From Saccharopolyspora montiporae (lineage in GTDB: Bacteria > Actinomycetota > Actinomycetes > Mycobacteriales > Pseudonocardiaceae), in assembly GCF_015209505.1 (NCBI RefSeq), contig NZ_JADEYC010000021.1:115606-179605 (forward strand): a stretch of 64,000 bases of DNA. Direction: 5' to 3'. The notes beneath the pieces were generated by a model. The model was not told where the DNA came from. It was given only the letters and a program-made list of their open reading frames with translations, and did not search any database. The translations under genes and the position numbers were made by a program. Of this stretch, positions 1-8,663 are shown one piece after another. Position 1 is the stretch's first letter; every line of letters starts with the position of its first letter.

Positions 1-713
1 TCGACGTCGGAGAACGCGTGGGTCGCACCGAACTTCACGGCTGTGGACCGCTTGAACTCGACCGGGTCGACGACCACGACGTGCTTGGCGCCCGCGTGCA
101 GGGCACCTTGCACCGCGTTGATCCCGAGACCGCCCGCACCGAAGATGACCACGGTGTCCCCGGCCCGGACATCACCCGCGTACACCGAAGTTCCCCACCC
201 CGACGGCACACCGCATCCCACGAGTACCGCCGTCTCCAGCGGCAGCCAGTCGTCGACCTTGACCACCGAGTGCTGCGAGATGGTCGCGTACTCGGAGAAC
301 GTGCCCAACATGCACATTCCGCCGTAATCGACACCGCTGCGGTGGAACCGGAACGACCCGTCGGGCAGGCTGCCGTCCAGGATGGTGGCCCCCATGTCGC
401 AGAGGCTCTGCCGCCCGGTCGAGCAATACCGGCACGTGCCGCAGTTCGGGATGAAGCTGCACACCACGTGGTCGCCGGGACGCACCTTGGTGACGCCCGG
501 TCCGACTTCCTCGATCACACCGGCGCCCTCGTGGCCACCCACGATCGGGAACCTCGGGGACAAGTCCCCGCTGGTGAGGTGCAGATCCGAATGGCACAGC
601 CCCGCAGCGACGTAGCGGATGAGCACCTCGCCCTCCCGGGGGCCGTCGAGATCCAGCTCCACGATCTCGAACGGTTCGCGCGCACCGGCGAGCACAGCTG
701 CTTTGGTCTTCAT
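1..713 (-). CDS. NDMA-dependent (mycofactocin-associated) alcohol dehydrogenase, N-terminal part
   Basis: Zinc-dependent medium-chain alcohol dehydrogenase, running off the left edge after about 237 residues. The N-terminus MKTKAAVLAGAREPFEIVEL leads into the catalytic zinc site (CHSDLHLTSGD), a GHEGAG motif and the structural-zinc region with spaced cysteines (CGTCRYCSTGRQSLC). The Rossmann nucleotide site GAGGLGINAVQGALHAGA follows. The sequence resembles the family whose nicotinamide is tightly bound and re-oxidised by an external carrier (NDMA in vitro, mycofactocin in vivo). A mycofactocin precursor gene lies 29 bp upstream on the same strand and fits that role. The ATG at 713 follows a GGAGGAA-type site. 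The substrate cannot be told; primary alcohols are usual. Confidence 0.9.
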   Translation of the reverse strand, partial: MKTKAAVLAGAREPFEIVELDLDGPREGEVLIRYVAAGLCHSDLHLTSGDLSPRFPIVGGHEGAGVIEEVGPGVTKVRPGDHVVCSFIPNCGTCRYCSTGRQSLCDMGATILDGSLPDGSFRFHRSGVDYGGMCMLGTFSEYATISQHSVVKVDDWLPLETAVLVGCGVPSGWGTSVYAGDVRAGDTVVIFGAGGLGINAVQGALHAGAKHVVVVDPVEFKRSTAVKFGATHAFSDV

Positions 714-742
714 GAGATCCCTCGTTCCTCCGCTCAAGCGGC

Positions 743-847
743 TCAGTAAACGCCGCACATTCCGTCGATCGAGACTTCCTCGACGAGCAGGTCCTCTTCG
801 ATCTCGTCCGGTGCCGGTGCTGCGTCGCCTTGCACGGGTTCGCTCAT
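743..847 (-). CDS. mftA: mycofactocin precursor peptide MftA
   Basis: A 34-residue peptide, rich in Asp and Glu, that ends in IDGMCGVY. That ending is the invariant C-terminus of mycofactocin precursors. In the known pathway the radical-SAM enzyme MftC, with MftB, decarboxylates and crosslinks the terminal Val-Tyr, and MftE and MftD then turn it into the redox carrier. The start ATG (847) is preceded by GGAGGAG. The gene is followed at 29 bp by the NDMA-type dehydrogenase and faces the divergent MftR-like gene. The maturation genes mftB-F are not inside the window; they may lie beyond the left edge, past the dehydrogenase. An order with mftA directly before the dehydrogenase instead of mftB is less common. 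Confidence 0.93.
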   Translation of the reverse strand: MSEPVQGDAAPAPDEIEEDLLVEEVSIDGMCGVY

Positions 848-916
848 GAGATGCTCAACTCCTCCGCATCGCGGGGCGTGACGGCGACCACAACGCTAAT
901 GACATCCCGTGCCAAA

Positions 917-1546
917 ATGGAAGACGGTATGGCGAGATCATCTTCCGGCCACACGTCCGGAGCAACGAGCGGCCGCGGTCGCCGCCCGACGACGAGCCGG
1001 CACGAGCTCGAAGAGGCGGCTTTCGCACTCTTCGAGCAGAACGGATTCGAAGCCACCACCGTCGAGGCGATCGCACGCGCCGCCGGAGCCGGGCGGCGGA
1101 CGTTCTTTCGTTACTTCGACTCCAAGAACGACGTGGTGTGGGGCAACTTCACCGAGCAACTCGCGCTCATGCGGGCGCAGTTCCGCGCCTGCCCGCGCGA
1201 TCGACCGCTGATGGAATCGCTGCGCGCGGTCATCGTCGAGTTCAACAGGATCGACCCCGCCGAGGCGCCGCGACACCGGCGCCGCCTGGAGCTGATCCTG
1301 CAGGTTCCGGCGCTGCAGGCGCACTCGACGTTGCGCTACGCCGAGTGGCGCAGCGTCGTCGCCGAATTCGTCGCGCACCGCCTGCGCGTCGCGCCCACCG
1401 CGTTGGTCCCGCAATCGCTGTCCTACGCCTGCCTCGGCGCAGCGCTGGCCGCCTACGAGCAATGGCTCCAGAACCCGGACGTCGAACTCTGCGACGCCAT
1501 CGACACCACCATGCGGCTGCTCGCCACCGGGTTCGCCCTCGAATAG
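917..1546 (+). CDS. mftR: mycofactocin system TetR-type regulator MftR
   Basis: A 209-residue TetR-family repressor. After a basic, Ser/Gly-rich head of about 20 residues, the DNA-binding helix-turn-helix spans roughly residues 30-75 (RHELEEAAFALFEQNGFEAT, then AGAGRRTFFRYF). The GRRTFFRYF(D/P)SKNDV signature is typical of MftR. The gene is divergent from mftA, with about 70 bp between the start codons, so it probably controls the shared region. MftR is reported to respond to acyl-CoA ligands in mycobacteria; whether this one does cannot be seen. Two in-frame ATGs (917 and 929) are possible. The upstream TAATG-containing stretch ends close to 917, so a near-leaderless transcript is plausible. 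Confidence 0.88.
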   Translation: MEDGMARSSSGHTSGATSGRGRRPTTSRHELEEAAFALFEQNGFEATTVEAIARAAGAGRRTFFRYFDSKNDVVWGNFTEQLALMRAQFRACPRDRPLMESLRAVIVEFNRIDPAEAPRHRRRLELILQVPALQAHSTLRYAEWRSVVAEFVAHRLRVAPTALVPQSLSYACLGAALAAYEQWLQNPDVELCDAIDTTMRLLATGFALE

Positions 1547-1701
1547 GCCGGCGCCCGATTCTCCCTCGTTCGCAACTGGCCGATCCCGCGGCGACACCGT
1601 AACCCGGTGGCCGACCGGGGGAGAGCACCCCGCGGCACCCGGCGGGAGGGCTGTCGGCCAGTGCCGCGCCGACGTCCGGTTCGCTTCCGCCTGCGTCCGG
1701 G

Positions 1702-3051
1702 TCAGGAGCCTGAGGTCCCGGCCGCGCGCCGGTCGCGGGTGAACCGGTTCGCCGGGCGGCTCAAGCCGTAGTGCTCGCGCAGCGTCAGCCCGCTGTAGGA
1801 CTCGCGGAACAGCCCGCGCTCGCGCAGCAGCGGGACGACGTGGTCCACGAAGGACTCCAGACCTTCCGGAAGGACCGCGGGCATCACATTGAACCCGTCG
1901 GCCGCACCGCTGGTGAACCAGTGCTGCAGCGTCTCGGCGATCTGCTCCGGCGTTCCGGCGATGGTGCGGTGCCCGCGGCCGCCGCTGAGCCGGTGGATGA
2001 TCTGCCGCACCGTGAGGTTGTCCCGCCGGGCCATGTCCACGATGAGCGTGTAGCGGCTCTTGGCGGTCTCGATGCCGTCCTCACCGGGCAGGTCCTTCGG
2101 CAGCGGGCGGTCCAGATCGCTGTCGGTGAGCAGCACGCCGAGCGTGTCCGACAACCGCTGCAGCGCGTAGCCGTGCACCACGTGCTCGGCCAGCTCCACC
2201 TCGCGGCGCGCCGCTTCCTGCTCGGTATCGCCGATGACCGGCACGATCCCCGGCAGGATCTTGATCGTCTCCGGATCCCGCCCCAGCCGCAGCGCGCGGT
2301 CCTTGAGATCGGCGTAGAACGCCTTGCCCTCGTCCAGCGTCTGCTGCGCGGTGAACACCGCCTCGGCGTGCGCGGCCGCGAGGTTCTTGCCGTCCTCCGA
2401 GGACCCGGCCTGCACCAGCAGCGGATGCCCCTGGGGCGGGCGGGTGACGTTTAGCGGACCGCGCACGGCGAAATGCTCCCCGCGGTGGTCGATCTCGTGC
2501 ACCCGATCGGTGTCGGCCCACGCACCGGACTTCTCGCCGAGCTCGGCGCTGTCCTCCCAACTGTCCCAAAGCCGCTGCGAGACCTCGACGAACTCCTCGG
2601 CGCGCCGGTATCTCTCGCTGTGCGAGGGGAGTTCGTCGTAACCGAAATTGTGCGCCGCCTCGGCGGTGGCGTTGGTGACGATGTTCCACCCCGCGCGGCC
2701 GCCGCTGATGTGGTCCAGCGAGGCGAACCGGCGCGCCAGGTTGTACGGCTCGTTGTAGCTGGTGGACGCGGTGGCGACCAGGCCGATCCGCTCGGTGGCC
2801 ACCGCCAGGGCAGCCAGCACCACGGTCGGCTCCAGCTGCGTCGCCGGCCGCTGCCCGACGTCCGTGCGCAGCGCGGGGCTGTCGGCCAGGAACACCGAAT
2901 CGAACGTGCCGCGCTCGGCGATGCGCGCGAGCTCGATGTAGTGCCGGATGTCCTCGTTGGCCGCGGGGTCGGACTGCGGGAGCCGCCAGGCCGCCTCGTG
3001 GTGGCCGACGTTCATCAGGAAAGCGTTGAGGTGCATGGTCCGTTCGGTCAT
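1702..3051 (-). CDS. FMN-dependent LLM-class monooxygenase (NtaA/SnaA/DszA family)
   Basis: A 449-residue flavin monooxygenase of the bacterial-luciferase fold. The N-terminus MHLNAFLMNVGHHEAAWRLP, the central SGGRAGWNIVTN and the PLLVQAGSSEDGKN segment are hallmarks of the NtaA/SnaA/SoxA/DszA group. These enzymes use FMNH2 from a separate reductase to oxidise sulfur- or nitrogen-containing substrates (dibenzothiophene sulfone, nitrilotriacetate, alkylsulfonates). No reductase gene is visible nearby. The ATG at 3051 overlaps the stop of a decayed ABC-transporter ATPase frame (ATGA overlap), so the gene was probably once translationally coupled to a sulfonate/organosulfur uptake operon. The substrate is unknown. 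The length is normal for the family. Confidence 0.88.
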   Translation of the reverse strand: MTERTMHLNAFLMNVGHHEAAWRLPQSDPAANEDIRHYIELARIAERGTFDSVFLADSPALRTDVGQRPATQLEPTVVLAALAVATERIGLVATASTSYNEPYNLARRFASLDHISGGRAGWNIVTNATAEAAHNFGYDELPSHSERYRRAEEFVEVSQRLWDSWEDSAELGEKSGAWADTDRVHEIDHRGEHFAVRGPLNVTRPPQGHPLLVQAGSSEDGKNLAAAHAEAVFTAQQTLDEGKAFYADLKDRALRLGRDPETIKILPGIVPVIGDTEQEAARREVELAEHVVHGYALQRLSDTLGVLLTDSDLDRPLPKDLPGEDGIETAKSRYTLIVDMARRDNLTVRQIIHRLSGGRGHRTIAGTPEQIAETLQHWFTSGAADGFNVMPAVLPEGLESFVDHVVPLLRERGLFRESYSGLTLREHYGLSRPANRFTRDRRAAGTSGS

Positions 3052-3345
3052 CGGGCTCGGCCTCCTGGCTCGGCGGTGAGTTCCGTTCGTCGGGTGGTGG
3101 TGTGGGTGGGGCCGGCCGCGCCCGGGTCGCGCGCGGCGGTGCTCTCCATGGGCACGGGTTCGTCCGGCGCACCGAGTTCCGCATCGACGCCCGGTGCGGC
3201 CAGCAGTTCCGTCCGGTGCTCCCGGGCGTCCGCCCGCCGGATCCGCCGGTCGGTGCCGATGCCCCCGTCGTCGAGCACGACTAGCCGGTCGGCCGGCGCG
3301 ATCGCCTCGTCCACGTCGATGAGCGCCTCGCCGATGCGGCTCAGC
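3048..3345 (-). pseudogene. remnant of SsuB/TauB-like ABC transporter ATPase
   Basis: On the minus strand this frame reads GEALIDVDEAIAPADRLVVL, then DDGGIGTDRRIRRADAREHR. It matches the segment after Walker B in nitrate/sulfonate/taurine-type ABC ATPases, where the family has a THDVDEA(L/I)xLADRVxVL switch region followed by a C-terminal tail. The catalytic switch histidine position is no longer TH-D but LI-D, and nothing recognisable as Walker A or the ABC signature precedes it, so most of the gene is gone. The stop codon overlaps the ATG of the LLM monooxygenase. A hydrophobic frame around 3400-3515 (VALPVLIATTAGELLARQP) may be what is left of the permease, but this is weak. I infer a degraded sulfonate uptake operon. 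Confidence 0.6.
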
Positions 3346-3849
3346 CCGGCCGGCAGTGCCAACGGCACACCGGCCGGCACGCCGACCACGAGGGCGGCCC
3401 CGGCCCGACGAGACGTGCAGGTGGGATTGCAGGCTGTCGGGCGAGCAGTTCGCCCGCGGTGGTCGCGATCAGAACGGGCAGCGCGACCGATCGCGCGATT
3501 CGGTGACGTTGCGTTTCCCGGCACATCCGCGAATGCGCCGGATGTCGTCCGACACGGTGGCGGGGCATGAGCTACCTGCATTTTCTGCGCAGCGCGAATC
3601 AATCCGGATCCGCGCGGCGCGGGTTCGGTGATCCGGAAGGGAGTGGGATTCGGCGATCAGGTCGGCTCGGCGAGAAAGGCGAGCGCGTCAGCTCAGCGAC
3701 ACGAGCAACACGTGACGCGCATCAGATCGAGAGCGCGCCTTTCGGCGAACGTGTTGATGGAGATCACGGCGCGAGACTAGCGGACCACCCTTCGGAGCAA
3801 CGGGGTTCCCAAACACTGGGAAAGCGTCCACAGTGGCCGGATGCTCGGC
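3346..3849. other. intergenic, possible gene debris
   Basis: No convincing intact gene on either strand. The left third contains the possible minus-strand permease remnant described with the ATPase pseudogene. The stretch 3614-3849 shows only overlapping frames without family resemblance, and it lies downstream of the MerR-type gene. Confidence 0.4.
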
Positions 3850-4578
3850 TCAGGAAGGGTCGCGCCCCGCGTCCCGGTCGAACAGGTCGACGATGCGGTC
3901 GCCGAGCAGCTGCGGGATCACCCGGTCGGCAGAGCGGGCCGCGGCGGCGTTCAGCGCCGACGTGACCAGCGGCCGCAGCCGCTGCGCGACGTCCGCGTCC
4001 CGGTCGAGATCGTCGGCGGTGCCGAGCACGTGCTCGCGCACCACCCGCACCAGCAGCCCGGCCACGTGGTCGATGTCGCCCTGCAGCTGACCGGCCAGCT
4101 CCAGCACCTCGCCCAGCGGCACACCCAGCCGCACGAGCTCGGCACCCGCGGTGAGCAGCTGCGGACTGGGCACCAGGAAATCCGCGCCGTGCCGCTCCAA
4201 CAGGCCCAGCTCGGCGGCACGGTCGACGTTGGAGCCGGTGAACTGCCCACCGAAGGCCGCGTGCAGCTCGTCAGCGGCCAGGACCCGCGGCGCTTCCTGC
4301 GCCCAGGACCGGCCGACCACCTGTTCCAGCCCGAGCAGATCACCCAGCCCCCGCCCGGCCTGCCACGCGTCGAGCATCTCCTTGATCTGCGCGAACGCGT
4401 ACCCGCGTTCGAGCATGTTGCGGATCAGCCGCAGCCGCACGAGGTGGGCGTCGGAGTACAGCGCGGTGCGCCCCGACCGCCGCGGTGCCGGGAGCAGCTC
4501 GCGGTCCTGGTAGACGCGCACGTTGCGTGCCGTCGTCCCCGCCGCGCGGGCGAGTTCGTCGATCCGGTACTCGGCCAC
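3850..4578 (-). CDS. MerR-family transcriptional regulator
   Basis: A 242-residue regulator. The N-terminal winged helix-turn-helix is clear (YRIDELARAAGTTARNVRVY, then QDRELLPAPRRSGRTALYSD), followed by the HLVRLRLIRNMLERGYAFAQI linker helix that MerR proteins use for dimerisation. The long C-terminal half (about residues 95-242) is alpha-helical with no metal-binding cysteines, so a metal sensor is unlikely. This size and layout are common among actinobacterial MerR proteins of unknown ligand. The start is the GTG at 4578, because the upstream in-frame codons lack family resemblance. There is no obvious partner gene; the divergent neighbour is an acyltransferase more than 400 bp away. Confidence 0.85.
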   Translation of the reverse strand: MAEYRIDELARAAGTTARNVRVYQDRELLPAPRRSGRTALYSDAHLVRLRLIRNMLERGYAFAQIKEMLDAWQAGRGLGDLLGLEQVVGRSWAQEAPRVLAADELHAAFGGQFTGSNVDRAAELGLLERHGADFLVPSPQLLTAGAELVRLGVPLGEVLELAGQLQGDIDHVAGLLVRVVREHVLGTADDLDRDADVAQRLRPLVTSALNAAAARSADRVIPQLLGDRIVDLFDRDAGRDPS

Positions 4579-5000
4579 CCCGCGCAGTCTAGTGATCGCG
4601 GTCCCCTCCGTACCGACCTCGGCAACCGGACGCCGTCGGACGCCTGTTCGCCTCCGCGAGCGCGCGGGCATCGGCGGCGCGCCGCACCGCTGTGCGGGTC
4701 CGGCCCCGGGGACGCTGTGATGACGCGGAAGGTCGCATTTGCACGGTTCTTTCGCGCCCAGCGCCGACCGTCTCACCGTCCTGCCCAGGCGAAAACGTGA
4801 CCAGGCCGGGTGATTGCGCGAAATCGGCCGGTACGCGTACGAGCGAAATCGCGCGCGAGCTACGGTATTCCTCGATCTCACCCGTCTGGACGCCGCCGCG
4901 CGCAGTCGGGGAGTACAACCCGTGACGCAGCCGACAGCGGCCCGGATATCAGCCGATTGGGGCGTTTACACTGATCAACGAGCCTGCAACGCCGCAGCAA
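4579..5000. promoter_or_regulatory. divergent intergenic region between MerR gene and acyltransferase
   Basis: No gene is supported. A TACACT hexamer at 4967-4972, about 28 bp before the acyltransferase ATG, could be a -10 box, but no good -35 is evident. No extended -10/-35 of the 19-bp-spaced MerR type was recognised. Confidence 0.3.
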
Positions 5001-6155
5001 ATGGACAAAACGCCCTGGTATCGTGAGCGTGTGCCCGAGAAGACCACCACTCCTACGCAGACCAAATCGGGCAAATCGAAGCGCAAGATCAGTTGGGACG
5101 TGGTCCGCGCCGGATGCGTCATTCTGGTGATGATCTATCACTCGACGTTCCTGAGCGTGTTCCTGCACCCCGAGCTGGCCGAGCGCTCGATCCGGTTCCC
5201 GTTCCAGGTCGGCGCGAGCATGCTGCTGGTCATCTCCGCCTACTTCGCCTGCGTCACGATCGGCCGCGGCGGCTTGCTGCGCTACTGGTGGGGGCGGATG
5301 GCACGCCTGTTCCCGCCGTTCGTCGGCGCCGTCCTGCTGATCTTCGGCATCATGCACCTGGCCGCGATCGAAGGCTGGTTCCTGCCGACGTGGCAGGATC
5401 TGCTCGCCAACGTGGCCATGCTGTGGAACTGGAAGCCGGACGAGTTCTTCTTCATCGACGGCTCGCACTGGACGGTCCCGCTGCAGCTGATGGGCTTCAC
5501 CGCGGCCGCACTGCTGTTCAAGTCCAAACTCGGGCACGGGACGGCGATCCGCGTCGTGCTGTGGGTGGCCGTGATCGTACCGATCCTGCAGTGGCCGATC
5601 CGGGTCGGCGGCGCCCCCGAGGCGTACCGGATGATCGTCGACGGCATCGGCGCGCACCGCTGGCACCTGTTCGTCGTGGGCGTGGCGATCTGGATGTGGT
5701 CCACCCGGCGCATCGGCTGGGCGCACTTCGCCGCCCTGCTCGCCACCTGCATGCTCGGGCAGAGCCTGCACAACTACGAGGAGACGCCGGAGGGCCTGGT
5801 CGCTGACTGGGGCTCCACCGTCGGCGTGTGCATCGGGATGCTCGTGGTCGCCGCCACCGCCTACGGGCCCGACTGGAACCGGGTGATCCCGGACGCCGTC
5901 GGGCGCTGGGTGACCTGGTTCGCCGGCATCTCCTACGGCGTGTTCCTCGTGCACCAGACGATCGGCTACATCGTGTCCCGCACGCTGCAGGACATCGGCG
6001 CCGGACCGTTCTTGCAGGTCATGGCCATGCTGACCACGGGTGTCCTGCTCGGCTGGGCGCTGACCCGCCTCGTGGAGCGCCCGACGCACACGTTCCTGAT
6101 GAACGGCTACGACCGGTTGGCCGCCCGCCGCGCGGCCGGTGCGCAGCAGACCTGA
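5001..6155 (+). CDS. acyltransferase-3 family membrane protein (OafA/YrhL-like)
   Basis: A 384-residue polytopic membrane protein with about ten hydrophobic segments. It begins with a Lys/Thr-rich cytoplasmic tail and the WDVVRAGCVILVMIYHSTF segment, which holds the R...H arrangement used by acyltransferase-3 enzymes to move acetyl or other acyl groups across the membrane onto sugars, peptidoglycan or metabolites. RYWWGRMARLFPPF matches the family's conserved Arg-rich loop, and the penultimate SYGVFLVHQTIGY and final LVERPTHTFL segments are also typical. The acceptor is unknown. It is a single-gene unit. An alternative GTG start at 5031 would shorten the N-terminus by ten residues; neither start has a strong ribosome site. 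Confidence 0.8.
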   Translation: MDKTPWYRERVPEKTTTPTQTKSGKSKRKISWDVVRAGCVILVMIYHSTFLSVFLHPELAERSIRFPFQVGASMLLVISAYFACVTIGRGGLLRYWWGRMARLFPPFVGAVLLIFGIMHLAAIEGWFLPTWQDLLANVAMLWNWKPDEFFFIDGSHWTVPLQLMGFTAAALLFKSKLGHGTAIRVVLWVAVIVPILQWPIRVGGAPEAYRMIVDGIGAHRWHLFVVGVAIWMWSTRRIGWAHFAALLATCMLGQSLHNYEETPEGLVADWGSTVGVCIGMLVVAATAYGPDWNRVIPDAVGRWVTWFAGISYGVFLVHQTIGYIVSRTLQDIGAGPFLQVMAMLTTGVLLGWALTRLVERPTHTFLMNGYDRLAARRAAGAQQT

Positions 6156-6326
6156 CCGGCGTCGGGCCGGGCAGGAGGACGGCCTCCCCCCGGCCCGACG
6201 AATCCGCCTCGCGCGCAACGTCCCCGCGCAGCGACCGCCGACCGCGCACCCCGGGCGCCACTCGTCGCACTCCGGTGCGAGCGCGGCATGCCGGGTGACG
6301 GGAACCCGCCCCGCCACCCGATCCGC

Positions 6327-7340
6327 TCAGCGCGTCCCGGCCGCCGCGTCGGTCCCGGCGACCTCGGCCTCCTCGGCGGGGAGGTCCTCGGGCTGCTCCG
6401 GCTCGGGCCGCGGTTCCTCGTCGCGCTGCCGCGGCACCGCGACGTCCTCGTCCCGCCCCCGCGGAACCGCACCGCCGCGCACGGTTTCGGACACGTAGGC
6501 GTCCGAATCCTCGGTCGGCACGGCCTGTTCGGTGGCGGACAGGAACGGTTCAGCAGCACCCAGGATGCGGTGCGCGGTGCGCACCTGGTCCGCGACCTCC
6601 CGGCGCATCGCCGACATCGTCTCCGCGTACTCATCGGCCCTGCGGATGCGGCGCTCGGCCTCGGATGTCGCCTCCCGCACCCGGCGCTGCGCTTCGGCGC
6701 GGCTGGTCTGCTCGCGCTCGGCCTGGATGCGGGCGGCCTCCTCGCGGCGGGCGGCCATGGAGACCTCGAAGTCGTGCTCGACCTGCGTGCGGCGCTCCTC
6801 GGCCTCGGTGTCCAGCCTGCGGCGGGACTGCTCGGCCTCGGCGGACATCTGCTGGATGTCCTCGCGGGTGCGTGCGATCATGTCGTTGCGCTGCTGCTCG
6901 GACTGCCTGCGCCACTCGTCGGCCTCGGAGACCAACCGCTCGTAGCGCTCGCGCAGCTCGGCGGCTGCCTGCTCGGACCGGGCCCACTCGTGCTCGGCGG
7001 CCGACTTCGCCGCAGCCCGCACCTCCTCGGCCTCGTCCTTGGCCAGCCGGACCATCCGGCGCATGCGGTCGGACAACCCGGTCTCGTCCAGCGGCATCGC
7101 GGCCTGGGCGTCGAGCTGCTGCTGCAGCGACTCGACCTCGGCGCGCGCCTGTTCGAGCTGCGAGGTCAGGTCCTGGACCTGGCTCAACGTCGAGTCCCGA
7201 TCCTCGGTGAGCATCTGGATCTCGGCTTCGGTCTGCTGGATGTAGAACTTCACCTGCGAACGCCGGAATCCGTACCAGACGGTGTCGAAATCCGACTTGA
7301 GCGGCACGAGTTCGCGCTCGCGGTCCTCGTTGTGCCCCAC
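6327..7340 (-). CDS. DivIVA-like coiled-coil protein
   Basis: A 337-residue acidic protein made almost entirely of coiled coil. A short N-terminal segment (FDTVWYGFRRSQVKFYIQQT, residues about 18-37) resembles the DivIVA membrane-curvature/FtsK-docking turn. About 220 residues of charged heptads follow, and then a disordered Pro/Glu/Arg tail that includes VPRGRDEDVAVPRQRDEEPR. Actinobacteria carry several such DivIVA-domain or filament-forming (FilP/Scy-like) proteins at poles and septa. Which one this is cannot be assigned; it is not the canonical wag31, which starts with a different motif and sits near ftsZ. GTG start at 7340. It forms a single-gene unit. Confidence 0.7.
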   Translation of the reverse strand: MGHNEDRERELVPLKSDFDTVWYGFRRSQVKFYIQQTEAEIQMLTEDRDSTLSQVQDLTSQLEQARAEVESLQQQLDAQAAMPLDETGLSDRMRRMVRLAKDEAEEVRAAAKSAAEHEWARSEQAAAELRERYERLVSEADEWRRQSEQQRNDMIARTREDIQQMSAEAEQSRRRLDTEAEERRTQVEHDFEVSMAARREEAARIQAEREQTSRAEAQRRVREATSEAERRIRRADEYAETMSAMRREVADQVRTAHRILGAAEPFLSATEQAVPTEDSDAYVSETVRGGAVPRGRDEDVAVPRQRDEEPRPEPEQPEDLPAEEAEVAGTDAAAGTR

Positions 7341-7601
7341 GGTCTCACCCCACTCGGTTGATCATCATGTGCTGGGAGCGAGCCGCGCCCCGACGCGGCA
7401 AGTCCGTTGTACCCCGGAAAATCGACCGGCGATGTGCTCCAGAGGGCTGACGAGCCACCCGGCATGTCGCGGACGCACGGCGCAACGGATCGCTGCACGC
7501 ATTCTCCACCGCAGCGCGGTGCAGATCAACTCACCGGATTCGGTGCAATGCAACGGACATCGGATGTTGACCATCCGGACACCCGAGCGGGAGCGCGCGA
7601 A

Positions 7602-8195
7602 TCAGCCGTTTTCGGCGGGATCCAGCACCTTCCGGAATATCATTTCGATTTCGTCTCGGCTGGGCGCGGATTCGCGGACGATGCCCTGCAGCAGCAACCC
7701 GCAGAACACCGCGGACAGCACGCGCCCGGTCTCCGGCCCGGTGTGCTGGGCGAACAACTGGGCCAGCGCCGCGTCCCACTCCTGGCTCACGTGGCACAGG
7801 GCGGGGCGGTGCAGCGCGGCGATGTAGAGCTGGTGCTCGACCTCGGTGCGCGTGCGCTCCGGCCCCAGGTAGTGCAGCACCAGCTCGGTGAACTCGGCCG
7901 CGAGGTCGATGTCGGTGCGCCCGGCCAGCTTCGCCTCCCAGGCGCGCAACTGGGCCACGTCGTCGTCGGACGCCTGCTTGAGCGCGGAGGCGAGCAGGTC
8001 GTCGAGCGTGGCGAAGTAGTAGGTCGTCGACCCGAGCGGAACACCCGCCGCAGCCGCCACGGCACGGTGCGTGAGCTTCTCGACGCCGCGCTCGGCGACC
8101 ACGGTTATCGCTGCGCGGGCGATGCGCTCGCGGCGGTCCGGATCCTTGCGCCGGCCCCCCGCGGCGGCGGGCGACTGCTCCGTGGTGGACGACAT
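7602..8195 (-). CDS. BetI-like TetR regulator of choline oxidation genes
   Basis: A 197-residue TetR-family repressor. The helix-turn-helix spans about residues 20-65 (RERIARAAITVVAERGVEKL, then THRAVAAAAGVPLGSTTYYF). The C-terminal ligand domain has the LGPERTRTEVEHQLYIAALHRP stretch seen in BetI/YcdC-like regulators. It is divergent from an aldehyde dehydrogenase, permease and choline oxidase set, so choline or betaine aldehyde is the likely ligand. This is an inference from position. The intervening 468 bp hold a TGTACA-TC-TGTACA repeat that suits a TetR dimer. The start at 8195 is chosen because the upstream in-frame residues lack family resemblance and a GGGAGG lies upstream, at a somewhat long distance. 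Confidence 0.8.
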   Translation of the reverse strand: MSSTTEQSPAAAGGRRKDPDRRERIARAAITVVAERGVEKLTHRAVAAAAGVPLGSTTYYFATLDDLLASALKQASDDDVAQLRAWEAKLAGRTDIDLAAEFTELVLHYLGPERTRTEVEHQLYIAALHRPALCHVSQEWDAALAQLFAQHTGPETGRVLSAVFCGLLLQGIVRESAPSRDEIEMIFRKVLDPAENG

Positions 8196-8663
8196 CTGCG
8201 CTCGACGTTCCTCCCGTGTGCATCGGCACACCGTGGTTCGGATACCTGCTCGACGCGCTACACCTTGCCATGCGCCCCGCGGCCGGCGATGCGGCCCACC
8301 TCACGGGGTTCACGTTTACGCAGCTCAAAGCGCGTTTCACCGACCGGGATCGGACCGATCCGCCGCAGATGATGTACATCTGTACAGGATCGGTGTTAGG
8401 GTCTTCGCCGGATGTGGGCCAGAATGGTTCCGCGAAGTGCCGGAAAATCGAATGCCGCACTCGCACGCGCAACGCGGGGACGAATGGATCCGGGCGACGG
8501 ATTTCACCCCGCGCGGGTGCTGCGCAAAGTGCGGCACCGCAGATTCCGGCGCTCCCCGGAACCGCACCGGCGCATTCCGCCGGAAAGGCGCGAATCGCGG
8601 CCCGGAGCGCGCGGAAGAATCACGCGCGGAACAACGCAGACGACGCAACGGGGAAAACGATCA
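8196..8663. promoter_or_regulatory. divergent control region of the choline oxidation genes
   Basis: A 468-bp gap between the BetI-like gene and the aldehyde dehydrogenase, without a credible gene. It holds the TGTACA inverted repeat at 8373-8386. Its large size leaves room for promoters in both directions. Confidence 0.5.
8373..8386. promoter_or_regulatory. palindromic operator TGTACA-N2-TGTACA
   Basis: Two self-complementary TGTACA hexamers separated by TC form a nearly perfect 14-bp dyad. It lies in the gap between the TetR gene and the aldehyde dehydrogenase, 278 bp before the latter's ATG. The size and symmetry fit a TetR dimer site. Which promoter it overlaps cannot be told. Confidence 0.55.
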
